Source: Clarkia xantiana subsp. parviflora (lineage: Eukaryota; Streptophyta; Magnoliopsida; Myrtales; Onagraceae). From it: a DNA stretch of 64,000 bases. The position numbers and the translations under genes were made by a program. Positions 46,061 to 57,510 of the stretch are shown here, one piece after another (the first letter of the stretch is position 1; each line of letters begins with the position of its first letter). The notes under the pieces were generated by a model. That model was not told the origin of the DNA. It was given only the letters and a program-made list of their open reading frames with translations, and did not search any database. The stretch is from NCBI GenBank assembly GCA_036873135.1, contig JAPTYO010000027.1, forward strand, positions 1,817,195 through 1,881,194, given 5' to 3'.

Positions 46061-48611
46061 TCGTCAAATCGCATTTCAACTTCAGACTTGGAACATTGTC
46101 CCCTTTCAATGACTGCTATGTCCAGGCGGTTCTTGCATCTTAGGGCGTTGACATAGCATTTTCGTGCTGTCGTCTGATCGCCCAAGACTTCACCAATTCC
46201 TCCCCTTAAGCGGTATTTCAGCTTTTGATGTGCTGTTGAAGGCACCATCTCGTAGGGGTTTATCGTTGTTCTTCCGAGAATTCCGTTGTAAGCGCCAAGG
46301 CTTTCGACGATCACGAAAGTGATGTCGACTTTCATTGCGTTCCATCCTTCTCCTATCACAGTGGGAAGGGTGATCATCCCCAGTGGGTATGTAGCAGCTC
46401 CAGCAAAGCTTACTAACGGGAAATTTCCCGGCTTCAGGTCCTCTCTCTTCATTCCTAGCTGTTCGAGGACATTGATATGGAGGATATCTGACGAGCTTCC
46501 TCCGTCGACTAGAATTCTTTTGACGTCGAACCCGTTGATTTCCATCGTTATTACTAACGCGTCATCATGCGGGTAGACGATGTGTGCCATGTCTTTTCTC
46601 GAGAATCCTATCACGGGGTCCTCCTCTTCCGGTTTCTTTCTTTTCCCATACTTGGGGAGTGTGCTTGCCTGCGCAGCGTATACATCTCTTGTGTTGGAGA
46701 TTTGTCCTCCTGCAGCTGGACCACCATGAATGACATTAATAACTCCCCTCTTTTTAGGAGGGGGGTTGTCATTGGTCTTCTCTTTTCCTTTCTCCTTTGG
46801 CGTGAATTTTCTTTTCACCTTCTCAATCTTTCCCTCTTGGTCGACGTAGTGCTTAAGTCCGCCTTCTTGTATGATTCGTTTGATTTGGAACTTAAGGCTT
46901 CTACAGTCGTCTGTTTCATGGCCGTTGACTTCGTGGCTTTCGCACCACTTGTCTTGATCCTTCCCTAGCTGGCCCTTTCTGAAACCGAATGGCTCTTTCC
47001 AGAGGTTTTGTTCTTTCATTTCTTTCAGTATGACACTCAGGGGAGCGTTCAAAGGGATTAGCTCAATGGTGTTGACGTCTGGATTCTTGTCTTCTTCAAT
47101 GTTGAATGTTCTCTTCTGGGGCGGAGTCCCTTGTTTTTGTTGGGGGGGTTTGGTTCTGCTTCGGGGGGCCTGGCTTACTTTCATCTTTCTTGTTGCCGGG
47201 CTTGCCCCACTTGTCCCGTGCTGTCATCTTGTAATGCTCAGCATCGATGTACTCTTTTACTCTTGCCACGAGTTCTTCCATTGTTTCCGCCGGTCTCGTA
47301 GAGAGCTTTTGGCCCAAGTCGTACCCGTGCCTACCCAGGTTTCTGACAAAGGCATGGATGATTTCTATCTCTGCGATGTTCGTTTGGATTTCCGAGATGT
47401 TTTGATTAAATCGGATGTAGTAGCTTGCGAGGGACTCATTCCACTCTTGCTTGACGTCATCCAAGGCATTTGATCCTTTGATAATCGAACGTTCTCCCAT
47501 GTAACGTTGGATGAACTTTTCTTTGAGGGACTGCCATGAGTCTATGCTTTTCTTTGGCAGGGAGAAGAGCCAGTGTGCGGCTGGTCCGCCTAACGTTTGG
47601 GGGAACGTCATGGCTATGTGGTGAGGGTTGTCTGTCCTTCCCAAAAGCATTACTTCATGCTGCTGCACATGCTCTATTGGGTCTCCCTTGCCTCGGTACT
47701 TTTCCGGTCTTAGATTATACAATGCGTCTGGGACGCGACTGTACACCAGCTCGTCAGTGAAAGGGTGGGATGTGGTGTCCACCAATGTGTTCATCCCTCT
47801 CATTTTCCTTTACTTTATCTTCTTTTCGATCAGCTTTTCAAGCATTTCCTCCGTCAGCCCGGTGACTGGGTTACCCTGATTTTGGGGGTATGCTTCTTGT
47901 CCCATTCTTGCGCCTTGTTGGGGAAATTGCGCCTGCGTCGGGTTGTATTGAGAATATCCACCTTGATATCCCTGGAATGTTTGAGACGGCTGCCTCCAGG
48001 CTCCTTCATTGAATGGCCCTGCTTGGTAGGGTGTTTGGGAGTGTGAGAGCTCCTGTCTTGTCCCTTGTTGGGGGAACTGCCTGCTTTGCTGTGCATTCCC
48101 GTGAAAGGTCGGGGTTTTTGAGATTGTAGGGCCTCTCTGCTGAGGTGCATTCATTGGAGGCGCCTGCCTTGGTGGCGGGGGCATATTTGCTTGTTGCGCA
48201 GGAGGGGGTGGTGGCGCCCCGTATCCTTGGTTGCGCAATGCCTCTCTCAGATGAAGCAGCTGTTCGAGTGCTGCCATCATTTCCGGGGTGACTGTAGGTG
48301 CAGTCTGTGCCCCTGGTGCCTGGTTGTATGCTCCAGCGTTTGGCATTCCATATGGTTGCTCTTGCGTGTTGAAGGTTTGATGGGCGAAGCCTGGAGGAGC
48401 GTTGGTCTGCTGTGTGCCCCCTTGCGCGTTACTCCGAGAGTGTGCGCTTCTTGTTGGCATAGACGAGGCGACTGAGGCCTCGCCTTGGCTCTGCGGGGGG
48501 GTTTCCCTGCGGAGGAGATCTCATGCTTGACTCCGGGGCCGGAGTTTTCCTTGGACGTCCTGGTCCTCTTCTCTTCGTCTTAGTCGGCGGTGGCTGCTCG
48601 TTGCTTGCCAT
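46061..48611 (-). pseudogene. Gag and aspartic protease of element B
   Basis: Starts at ATG 48,611 (MASNEQ, then a basic GRPRK stretch) close to the primer site. A Pro/Gln-rich region, capsid-type sequence (AAHWLFSLPKKSI, YYIRFNQNISEI), the WCESHEVNGHETDDC knuckle and protease (FDVKRILVDGGSSSDIL, then YNGILGRTTINPYEMV) follow. Three breaks are seen: a shift near 48,490-48,510 and one near 47,110-47,150, both next to runs of seven G on the plus strand, and a stop at 47,812-47,810. Without these the frame would be continuous. No RT follows protease; gag' does. Confidence 0.85.
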
Positions 48612-48631
48612 GCTGTTGGTTCTGTGGGTGA

Positions 48632-48649
48632 TCCGCAGACGGCGCCAAG
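48632..48649 (-). other. Primer binding site of element B
   Basis: On the minus strand CTTGGCGCCGTCTGCGGAT lies right inside the LTR; the same core as in element A and the Ty3 element. Confidence 0.8.
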
Positions 48650-49520
48650 TGTTTCGACCGAGTTATTGCGGGTTGCCCGCGGAATAGCTCGTCGAAGTCT
48701 TCGGGTTGGGTGCGAGCCAAGTCCGTCCTCTAAAGTCGCGTGCGGGCCTTAGCTTCGTCTTCTGATCGGCGATAGGTCCTTTGGGCTCTCTGGAAGATCG
48801 TCTATCTGCACCTGCGAGAGGAGCATTACCAAGCAGTCCCCGTGGAGAGGGGGGGGTGCTTGGTGCGCTCGCTCCGACGATCAACATTAGTCGACTTCTA
48901 GAGAGAGAAAGAGTGGGTTTTCTAGAGAGAGGTCAGAGCTTTTCCCATTTTCACCCAAAGTGACTTTTTGAATGACTTGAAAATGTTTACCCCCAAGGTG
49001 GCTATTTATAGGCAACCTTGGACCGTAAACCGGTTTTGACCCGGTTCGATGTGGAAATGTGAACCGGGATGCAGGGGAGAGCTTTGGGAAAAGGACTCTG
49101 ACGCGCGTCTCAGGCGGCTGTCACGAGCGGGACGCGCGCGCCTTTGAAACATAGGTCTCGGACACATAGGAGTTAGTTAAAAATCGAGTCTCCTATACGT
49201 TCGGGACAAAATGGGGGGTGTACGCGACACCCCCCGGGTGTTGAGCTTACCCGGAATTCCGGGTAAGCTGGGGCTTACCCGGAATTTCCGGGTAAGCTAA
49301 GCTTACCCGGAAATTCCGGGTAAGCTTAACTTACCCGGAATTTTCCGGGTAAGCTAGGCTTATCCGGAATTTTCCGGGTAAGCCCCCGGGGATGTCGGGC
49401 AAGTTCGCGACTTGCCCGGTTTCCCCCGGTTAGCTCGAAATTGGGGAATCGTAAAGGGTCTTGCGCGTGTATGAGGTCCGAATAATTAAGACCGAGCCCG
49501 AATCATGCGTATATCCATCA
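48650..49520 (-). repeat. 5' LTR of element B
   Basis: 871 bp. Nearly identical to 38,994-39,782 except for the palindrome cluster at 49,244-49,384 (five palindromes instead of two), which explains the length difference. TATA box on the minus strand at 49,002-49,010. Confidence 0.95.
49244..49384. repeat. Cluster of five palindromes in the element B 5' LTR
   Basis: Each is a self-complementary unit of about 22-25 bp of the type GCTTACCCGGAA(A)TTCCGGG, joined by 2-6 bases. Confidence 0.92.
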
Positions 49521-49525
49521 TTTAC

Positions 49526-50411
49526 CATATCTGATCTCATTTGCCGTTTTAGGTTTGTTTTAGATTTTATATATCTATTTACCCAAAAAAAAAATCGCAA
49601 GGAAAACAATTATGTATTTAAATTATGTAATGTGGTGTAATACCTAAGATTAATTAAATCAACCGATAAAACAATTTGTATTTTTTAGGGGCGAGTCAAG
49701 CTTGAATCCCGCTGGAGACATCGTCTTGGAAGAGTTTTAAATATCTCGGCCAAAAAATCTCGTTGATACTCTATGAATGAAAAAAAAATTCATAACCTAC
49801 ATTTTACCCCTTAAGGACTGACCCAGTTCGAGTGCAAATTAGTCTAAGTGAGAAGTATGCATGATGCACTCTCTGTCCTTGTGATGGCCCATAGAACCAC
49901 AGTACAAGAAAAAAAAACTATTTATTTATTTAAATAATAAGAAATAATTTTTAAAACATATTAATCATTCATTTGTTATTACTAGTTATTAACACGCCTT
50001 TTCTATGAAATTATATTTATATAAAAGTTTAATTTATAATATTATTAACACTAGCTAACTCATTTTGTAAATTAGTATAATAATTTACTAACTGCATTTT
50101 GTGTGGAACTTTGCTCAAATGAAAAATTAAATTATAATAGCATTAACTTGCTCAAACTTAATTTTTAAAATAATATAATAATATACTATTAAATTAATTT
50201 AAAATATATATTTACACGAGTTAATTACATTATTTATAATTCAATTTTTTATATGATTATTATAATTATGTACTATACAAAATGCGAGCCAATAATTAAT
50301 AAGAAAAATAAGAGAATATGTTTTAAAAAAAAAAATTTATTTTGTATTAATTAATCTAATTAAAATTTAAAACATAAAATAAGAGACTAAGAATGGTAAC
50401 AAATTGAGAAA
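49526..50411. other. AT-rich region without genes
   Basis: Very AT-rich, no open frame of note, several poly(A) runs. It follows on from 38,993 before the insertion of element B. Confidence 0.5.
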
Positions 50412-51853
50412 AAAAAAAAAGTAATAGACAAAATAGCGGATCACTGAGCCAGACCATCAACTCAACAAATCTAGTTCTTATACCAAAAAAGGCCAACCCC
50501 CAAGAACTGAAAGACTGGCGGCCTATGCAACACAACATACAAGGTCATATCTAAGATTCTCACTAACCGGCTCAGAAAGGTGATTGCGAGATTGGTCTCC
50601 CCTTTCCAAACGGCATTCGTTCCGGGAGGAGCATTACAGACAACACTCTACTAGCCCAGGAACTCCTGCATACCATTAAACAACGGCGCCAAGGCAGAAA
50701 AGGTTTATTAGCACTGAAACTCGACATGAGTAAAGCCTACGACCGAGTTGAGTGGGCTTTCTTAAAGGAAATTCTGTCCAGTATGGCCTTCCCCACCAAC
50801 TTCATCAACTGGATCATGGAATGCATCTCCTCAGCCAGACTCAACGTAATCATAAATGGAAAACCTTCCCGGTACTTTAAACCAACAAGAGGCTTAAGAC
50901 AAGGTGATCCCCTATCACCCTACCTTTTCATACTTGTATCCCAAATGCTATCTCAGGAGTTTTCATCGGCCCAACTACAAGGAAGATTGAAAGGGATCAA
51001 ACCAGGAAGACATACACATGAAATATCCCATCTTCTATTCGCAGACGACAGCTTTCTCTTCCTGGAGGCGACCTTAGAAAATGTCGCAAACCTGAAGCAA
51101 ATCCTTGACGAATACCAGCACGAATCAGGCCAGCTAATAAATTACAGCAAGTCCAGTATTCGTTTCAGCCCAAACGTCTCAAATGCGTTGGGAATTCAAA
51201 TCTCAAATCTACTAGGGGTAAGGGAGATGCTACCGGACGAACTATACCTGGGCCTACCCACAGACTGGGTGAAACAAAAAAGCCAGATTGGGCAACGCTT
51301 ATTCAGCGCACAACAGCAAGAATACAAGGCTGGATGACGAAGCTGCTTTCTCAAGCTGGGAAGGAAATCCTACTCAAATCCACAGCTGCTTCCATCCCTA
51401 CCTACGTCATGTCATGCATCAATCTCACCAAGCAAACTTCAGCTAATCTGGAAAAACTACATCGACATTTCTAGTGGAATTCTACAGAGGAGAAGAAAGG
51501 TATGGCTTGGATCAGTTGGGAGAAGTTGTGTAAATCCAAAAGAGATGGAGGCATTGGTTTCAGGAACATGAACGCCTTTAACCTGGCCCTACTTACTAAA
51601 CATGCCATGAGGGTAGTTACCAATCAAGACTCCATGTGGGTCCAGTGCATTCGGAGCAAATACATGCGACAGGCAACGTTCTTTACAGCAAAGGCTTACC
51701 CTCACCACTCACCAGTTTGGAGAACCCTGAACAAACTGCAGATTTTACTCGGAAAGGGCGAAAGATGGCACGTAGGAGATGGAAAGAGCATAAATTTTTG
51801 GACTGACCCTTGGGTACCAAATTTTGGACTCCTAAAGGACTGGGTTTGCACCA

Positions 51854-51896
<43 letters not shown>

Positions 51897-53138
51897 TTGA
51901 GAAGAACACAATTAACAAACACCAAAGTCGACTGGTACATGGATAACCGTTCCTGGGCCCTGGACAACCTACCTCAACAGTTACCACCCGTAATCAAATC
52001 CGCCATATCCCAGATCGAGCTTCCGATCTTCAACACCCCTGACCTCTTCCTCTGGCAACACAATGACTCAGGACTTTACTCAGTAAAGTCAGGTTATCAT
52101 TTCATTAAATCGCTACTCATCACAGAGCAGCAAGGAGATTCAGCCTCGACCTCTTCGATCGCTAATTCTTCCTTTTGGAATAAGCTTTGGAATGCCAAAC
52201 TTCTTCCCAAAGTTAGAATGTTCATCTGGAAAGGTTGCAACAACGGCTTGCCTCTTGGTCAAGCACTCCATAGGCGAATTTCGTCCTTTAACCCCAAGTG
52301 CCATCTCTGCCATCACACCAGTGAGACATGGGACCACTTGATGTGGTTTTGCCCTTTTGCCCAGAGAATCTGGTTCGGATCGATCTTCGGAACAAGCACA
52401 GCAAACTCAAACTGCAAGTCTGTTTTGGAATGGCTCTTTAGTGTTACGAGTAGTACATCAGGAGTCTGTCTAGATGATATCTTTGTTAATAAATGCCTAG
52501 TTATGTGGGGTATTTGGCTAGAGCGCAATTCTACTATCTTTAAACATAGAAGACCTAGTCTAGAAAACACTTTACGATGTATCCAGACTGTTATTTCTGA
52601 TAATTTTGATGCGTTTGTTTGTAACTCAGGACACGGAGGCACCCCCTCAGTCCCCACCAGTGTAGCTCCCAGGAGAAGACCGCCGTTACACACAAAGCCC
52701 TCTATAGTGTGTGACGGAGCAGTGAGGGCTGGGAAGTTCCTTGTTTTTGGAGGCGCAATTTTACTAAACAATAGTGGCGGAACAGTAGCGGCCTCCGTAG
52801 TTTCGGCGCTTGGAGATGACCCTCTTTTGTCGGAAGGATTAGATGTTCGGGCAGGTTTACTGTTGGCTAGGTCACATCCGCAGGATTACCACATCCTGTT
52901 CACAGATTCGACCAAGCTACTAAAGCAGATTGAACTCTCTTCGACAGGCTGCAACCCTTCCTTGTTCGGCATCATCCAGGATATCCAGTTGTTAATTTCA
53001 GTTACCTCGTCTGTTATTTATGATGTACCTAGACTTCGGGTCTCTAAAGCACACAAACTTATTACTAGTGCTGTGAACTTATCTGTAACAGGATCTTGGT
53101 TAACTCAGGAAATTCCGTATCCATTACGGGTGGACTAA
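50412..53138 (+). pseudogene. LINE ORF2 remnant: reverse transcriptase, zf-RVT and RNase H
   Basis: Readable from STNLVLIPKKANPQ at about 50,460. The frame 50,726-51,337 has MSKAYDRVEW, RGLRQGDPLSPYLFI and the catalytic FADD (in HLLFADDSFLF). After a shift, 51,344-51,900 covers the connection region (GGIGFRNMNAFNLALL, FWTDPWVP). A run of 42 C (51,855-51,896) changes the frame; 51,900-53,138 then encodes a zf-RVT zinc-binding region (FIWKGCNNGLPLG, CHLCHHTSETWDHLMWFCPFA) and an RNase H-like domain (FGGAILLNNSGG, FTDSTKLL). The endonuclease domain and ORF1 are missing. Confidence 0.9.
51855..51896 (+). repeat. Run of 42 C in the LINE
   Basis: Uninterrupted poly(C) in the middle of the coding remnant. 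Very long for a C homopolymer. Confidence 0.95.
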
Positions 53139-53276
53139 GTGGGCCTATTCTATATATTATGGATGTTTTAAGACCAAAAAAAAAATTGGAAAACGGCTTG
53201 GCAAAAAAAAAGAGTTGAAAACGGCAAAAGTCTAAATGAAAGGTGTCGTCGTTCTTTATTTTGTCAAGTATTTTTC

Positions 53277-53870
53277 TATAAGCATATGGTGATGGGCGCC
53301 GTATATGAAAACCCATTATATGTATATGTTACCTAAGACAATTGGGTAAATGCCACATTAGGACATTTGGCCAGACTCAAATCTCAATTGACATGAAAGA
53401 CCCAAAGTTGGGCCACTCTATTCATGTGGCCGGCCGAATTTAATAGCGAGGGTAAAGTGGACTTTTGTCCACTTTACTCCTCCTATATATGGGGTGTTAG
53501 AGGTTTTATTAGGTTAATCATTAATTCATCCTTAGAGTGTTTTAGAGAGAAAAACTCTCCCCTATAACACCCTAAGTCCGGCAGAACCTCACCACCAAAG
53601 GGTGTGCCAATTTGCCTTCGAGCAAACACTCTAGTAATCTGTCCCTGTCAAGAATCGATCTGAGGCTTTGCTGTGGAGAATATACCGCGTAGGGCTTCCT
53701 TAACAAGAACCTCTACGGGTGCCGACCGGACGACAGTTAACTCCCTGCTGCAGGATCTTGGAACTACGGATTACGTCAGAGGTATGTGTGAATCTTCCGC
53801 TGCGTAATAATGATTACTAACATATACCATCTTTATAGTATCCGTAGTGATTACTCCTTATAATCTAACA
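53277..53870 (+). repeat. 5' LTR of copia 3
   Basis: 594 bp. It begins TATAAGC where the other copies have TGTAAGC, so the terminal TG is mutated to TA. It ends ATCTAACA. A TATA-like TATATATG lies near 53,484. Confidence 0.92.
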
Positions 53871-53871
53871 G

Positions 53872-53883
53872 TGGTATCAGAGC
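53872..53883 (+). other. Primer binding site of copia 3 (initiator Met tRNA)
   Basis: TGGTATCAGAGC, the standard plant Ty1/copia primer site, one base after the LTR. Confidence 0.95.
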
Positions 53884-54322
53884 TTGTGTTAGAAGTTCAT
53901 GATTTTGATAAATTGGTGTTCTTGAAAATATGATTTTGGCTGAAAATTTTAAGGTGGAAAATTAAATTTTTCGAAATTATTTTAATTGGGTAGAGCCGAA
54001 ATTTTCATGATGTTTTTGGTAAATTTGATGTTCATGATCTTCAAGAAAAAGATGATTTTGATTAAAATCGAACATTGGATTGTAGATCTTATTAAAACTT
54101 GATCTTGAAATTTGACAACTTGTTTCCAATTAAGTGTTTGTGCCGAAACCCTAATTAAATTACAAGGTAAATTTTTTTAATTTATTAGGCCCCGAGTAAG
54201 TGTATTTCGGCCGAAACACATTAAAATATTGTTTACCATATTTTAATATTTATTATAGGTAACAATATATCTAAAATTGGAAACAAAAGGATAGATTCAC
54301 ATTAATATATAGAAATATATAG

Positions 54323-54415
<93 letters not shown>

Positions 54416-56100
54416 GAGTAAAGATATTATTGATAGATTTAGTTACCTAAAAGATTGAGAAAATATATTGTCTGTATATGTGTTTCCCTATTTAAATATT
54501 GAAAATATATAAAATATATATGTGTATATTATGTGCCGAAATAATATATATATTTGTTAATTGATTGAGTATTAAAGATAGAATCTTGGCAATAAATATA
54601 TATATATGTTTGATGTATGACCTAAATTTATATATATATTTAATATTGGAAATTATTTTATATAATTAATGTTACTTGGTGGCTAAGTTAAATTTTTAGT
54701 GGACTTCAAAACCCTACTTAGCCCACAAGTAAACATTTCGGCCCAAACCCTTTTTGATTTAATTATTGGCCCGGTCCAATATATCAAACCGGGACGCATT
54801 GAATCGAACCGGGTTTTCTTAATCGGTTCGACCTAGTCAGGTCGGGTGGGACCGGGGTAACTAAGTGGATTTAACCGAACCGATTTTGAGTGTTGAACCA
54901 AATCGAACCCTACTTTTATTGGACCGGTTCGGACCGAACCAGATTTTTTGAAAAATAAAACTAGACCGAACCGGACCGGATTTTACTAAACCGAACCCGA
55001 AACGGATTTTCTGACCCGAACCCTATTTTTGTTGGACCGGTTTGGACCGAACCAGATTTTTTGAAAAATAAAACTGGACCGAACCAGACCGGATTTTACT
55101 GAACCGAAACCGAACCGGATTTTCAAAACCGAATTCAAGTCAATTAAAATAGGGTGGTCAAGTGTTAAAATCCAAATGTTTTGAACCTCTAACGGCCTAC
55201 ACAATGCTCAAAATGTTTATTATTATTTACATAACGATTAAACTTTAATGCCTTGTTTCGATTATGGGGATGAATCTCGGAGATACCTGTTTTTGGGATT
55301 GGATTAATTAGTGGGCATAATTGCAATTGTTTATTATTCGATATATATTTATACATGATTAGAACTGTCGTCTTGACTGAGTCAAGCTAGCTGGATAATG
55401 CATGTTGGGGGCGGAGCCCTGGTTAAATATATGGTATGCGCACTAGGATAGACATGCTGTGACGGTTGAAATTGCCTCAGAATCATGTCTAAATGATGCG
55501 TAATTGAATATAAGCATGAATTGCAAATCAGCCCTTAATGTTTAAAATATTTTTAAATCGAAAACCAGTCGCCAAATGTGTGTGATTGATGTGGAAGTTG
55601 CATGTTTGACACGTATGCTAGAATGTTGAGGATGTAGCCGCATTTGATAATTTACTTGGAAGTAATATTATGTATGCAAGCATGAGTTCCTCGGAACATT
55701 AGACGCATGACGCGTGAGCATGAGTGTGGTTTGTGTGATGAATGTTACTTGCGTATGATGAATGTTACTTGCGTATGATGATTTACATGGATGGTAGAAT
55801 TGTATATCCATGAGTAAGTTCATCGGAATAATTTTTTTTTTTTCAAAATAAAAAGGGCATTGGGAAAGCCAAGATCGGGTATGCTTTTTTAAAATTCCCG
55901 TTCCGGTAATTTGCGATTTAAAAGACTGATTGGATTGAAGACGACAGTTGTGCGAACTCTTTCACAACCATCTTCCATTGGTTTACTGGTGGTCGGTTGG
56001 TTTAGATGACTGAGGAATCATTGCTTTTCGCATTCCATCTTAATAGATATTTGATGTAAGCAATTCTTTCTCAAAATGTTATTGTCTCCCTGATTTTGCG
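53884..56100 (+). other. Leader region of copia 3
   Basis: Non-coding, AT-rich. It contains a long (AT)n run (54,325-54,411), a 113-bp tandem duplication of GGACCGG/GAACCGG-rich sequence (about 54,904-55,129) and a 20-bp repeat near 55,739-55,782. From about 55,595 it matches copia 2. Confidence 0.6.
54325..54411. repeat. (AT)n microsatellite
   Basis: About 87 bp of uninterrupted AT. Confidence 0.95.
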
Positions 56101-56175
56101 TGATTATCATGGCTGAACCGATACAGTTCTATGAACCTCGCTGATCGCTATGGATGACAAGGATATCCATCAAGA

Positions 56176-56370
56176 ATGTTTACTCTTTTATGGTTTGTTG
56201 ACGAAAAAGGGCTCACGCGTCTGATCACATCAATTAAGAAGAAAATAGACCTATTCGAAGCAGATCATAAAGAAGGAAAATTTCAGAAAGAACCCGAGGC
56301 ATTCGATGACAGATTCATTGATATGTTAAAAAGCTTGGCAACCCCCGGCAACAAAAGGTCTAAATGATGA
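56176..56370 (+). pseudogene. Extra small ORF in copia 3 (unknown)
   Basis: 63 codons, FVDEKGLTRLITSIK..., LFEADHKEG, FDDRFIDMLKSLATPG and a basic end. It differs from the copia 2 copy (23,994-24,219) at only a few residues, mostly in the Lys/Asn-rich middle. The first part, kept in copia 2, is almost lost here. No known domain recognised. Confidence 0.45.
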
Positions 56371-57510
56371 TCCGGTGCGATAACCACCATGATAATTGTA
56401 CCTTCTAGGTACGACTCGGTTATAACGACCTGTCCATCATCATTCTTCTTCGAGATTGCTTCAAGTTTGAGATCTGAGACCCCAATATTGTTTATGATGG
56501 ATTTCCTGTTGTTCAATTTTATGTTTGAATTCTGTTTATTATTGTTTAGGATTCATTGAATAATGTAGTTACCATTCGATTCGAAATGAGTTCTGCTTAT
56601 CAAGATTAATCGACTCGGCTAGAAACGAGATCGATATGAAATATAACTAAACTGAAGCAATAAGGCTATTGGAAATGGACGAATCAAACAAGTCCATACA
56701 TCTTCTCCAACATCCAATTCTTTGAGTAAAATCATAATGTCATTAAAATCTATCGATTGCGTAGCTCTAAGAATGAATCGGTTATAAATCTTACTCTATT
56801 AATTAGTACTCCATTAAATGAAATAAATAGTAATGATAATCATGTGCGAAACCGAATGGATTAAATTGAATTAAATTCAGAAATGAAACGACTTAACCAT
56901 GAGTTAAAACTTTGGTAATTAAACTCCGCGTGCGTGTGGACCTCGAAAGACGGAACACATCGTTTCAAAATACGAGTTTAATAATGAAGTGTTTTGATGA
57001 TTAAGTGCTGAATTTTCGTTTGCGTTTCTTCAGAAACAACTTACTGATAACGTTTACATGGGAAAGAAGTATGCTTCATAAGCTACCACAACCTTGTAAA
57101 AGTATCAACTGACGCATAGGGTGAAAACCCATGATGCTTAGTTCGGAGATGGGATGAAATCCCTGAGATAAGTTTGCAAACGTAGAAGGATAAAGTCGGT
57201 TAAACGATTTTCCTTCCATACGCATTGAACGATAAGTCAGGATAGGCATTCAAATCAAATGACACACTTCAAGATGCACAGTTCGTAAACATAATGTTAG
57301 AGCCAATCTATCAGTACGTTCCCGATGGGATGAAAGGAGATGATTCACATTTATGTAAAACTGTGTTCCAATGAAATAGGTAAGACAGGTCGCCATAAAA
57401 GCTAGAGAATGATAATGAGTTAAATCATATCATCATGCGATATTGATATGCGCATTAAACACGTATTTGGACCAAGAGTACGATAACTGCTCTTAGAAAT
57501 ACTTGTTTAA
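56371..57510 (+). other. Non-coding filler in copia 3
   Basis: Collinear with 24,220-25,440. It lies where gag, protease and integrase are in complete copia elements. Confidence 0.6.

Larger units (their letters stand above)
38994..49520 (-). mobile_element. Element B: complete gag-only Tat-like LTR element
   Basis: 10.5 kb between two LTRs and the 5-bp duplication TTTAC (38,989-38,993 and 49,521-49,525). On its own (minus) strand the order is 5' LTR, primer site, gag, protease, gag', array of 131-bp hairpin repeats, an antisense gene, long non-coding region, polypurine tract, 3' LTR. RT, RNase H and integrase are lacking. Layout is the same as in element A, while the sequences are well diverged, so the architecture is an old, kept one. 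Confidence 0.93.
50412..53184 (+). mobile_element. LINE (L1-type), 5'-truncated
   Basis: Begins inside the reverse transcriptase gene and ends in an A-run near 53,177-53,185. Truncation at the 5' end and a poly(A) tail are typical of LINE copies. Target duplications could not be fixed because of the A-rich flanks. Confidence 0.88.

Noticed and set aside
46319..48046. Plus-strand open frames in element B
   Set aside because: Shadows of minus-strand gag and protease, which carry the motifs.
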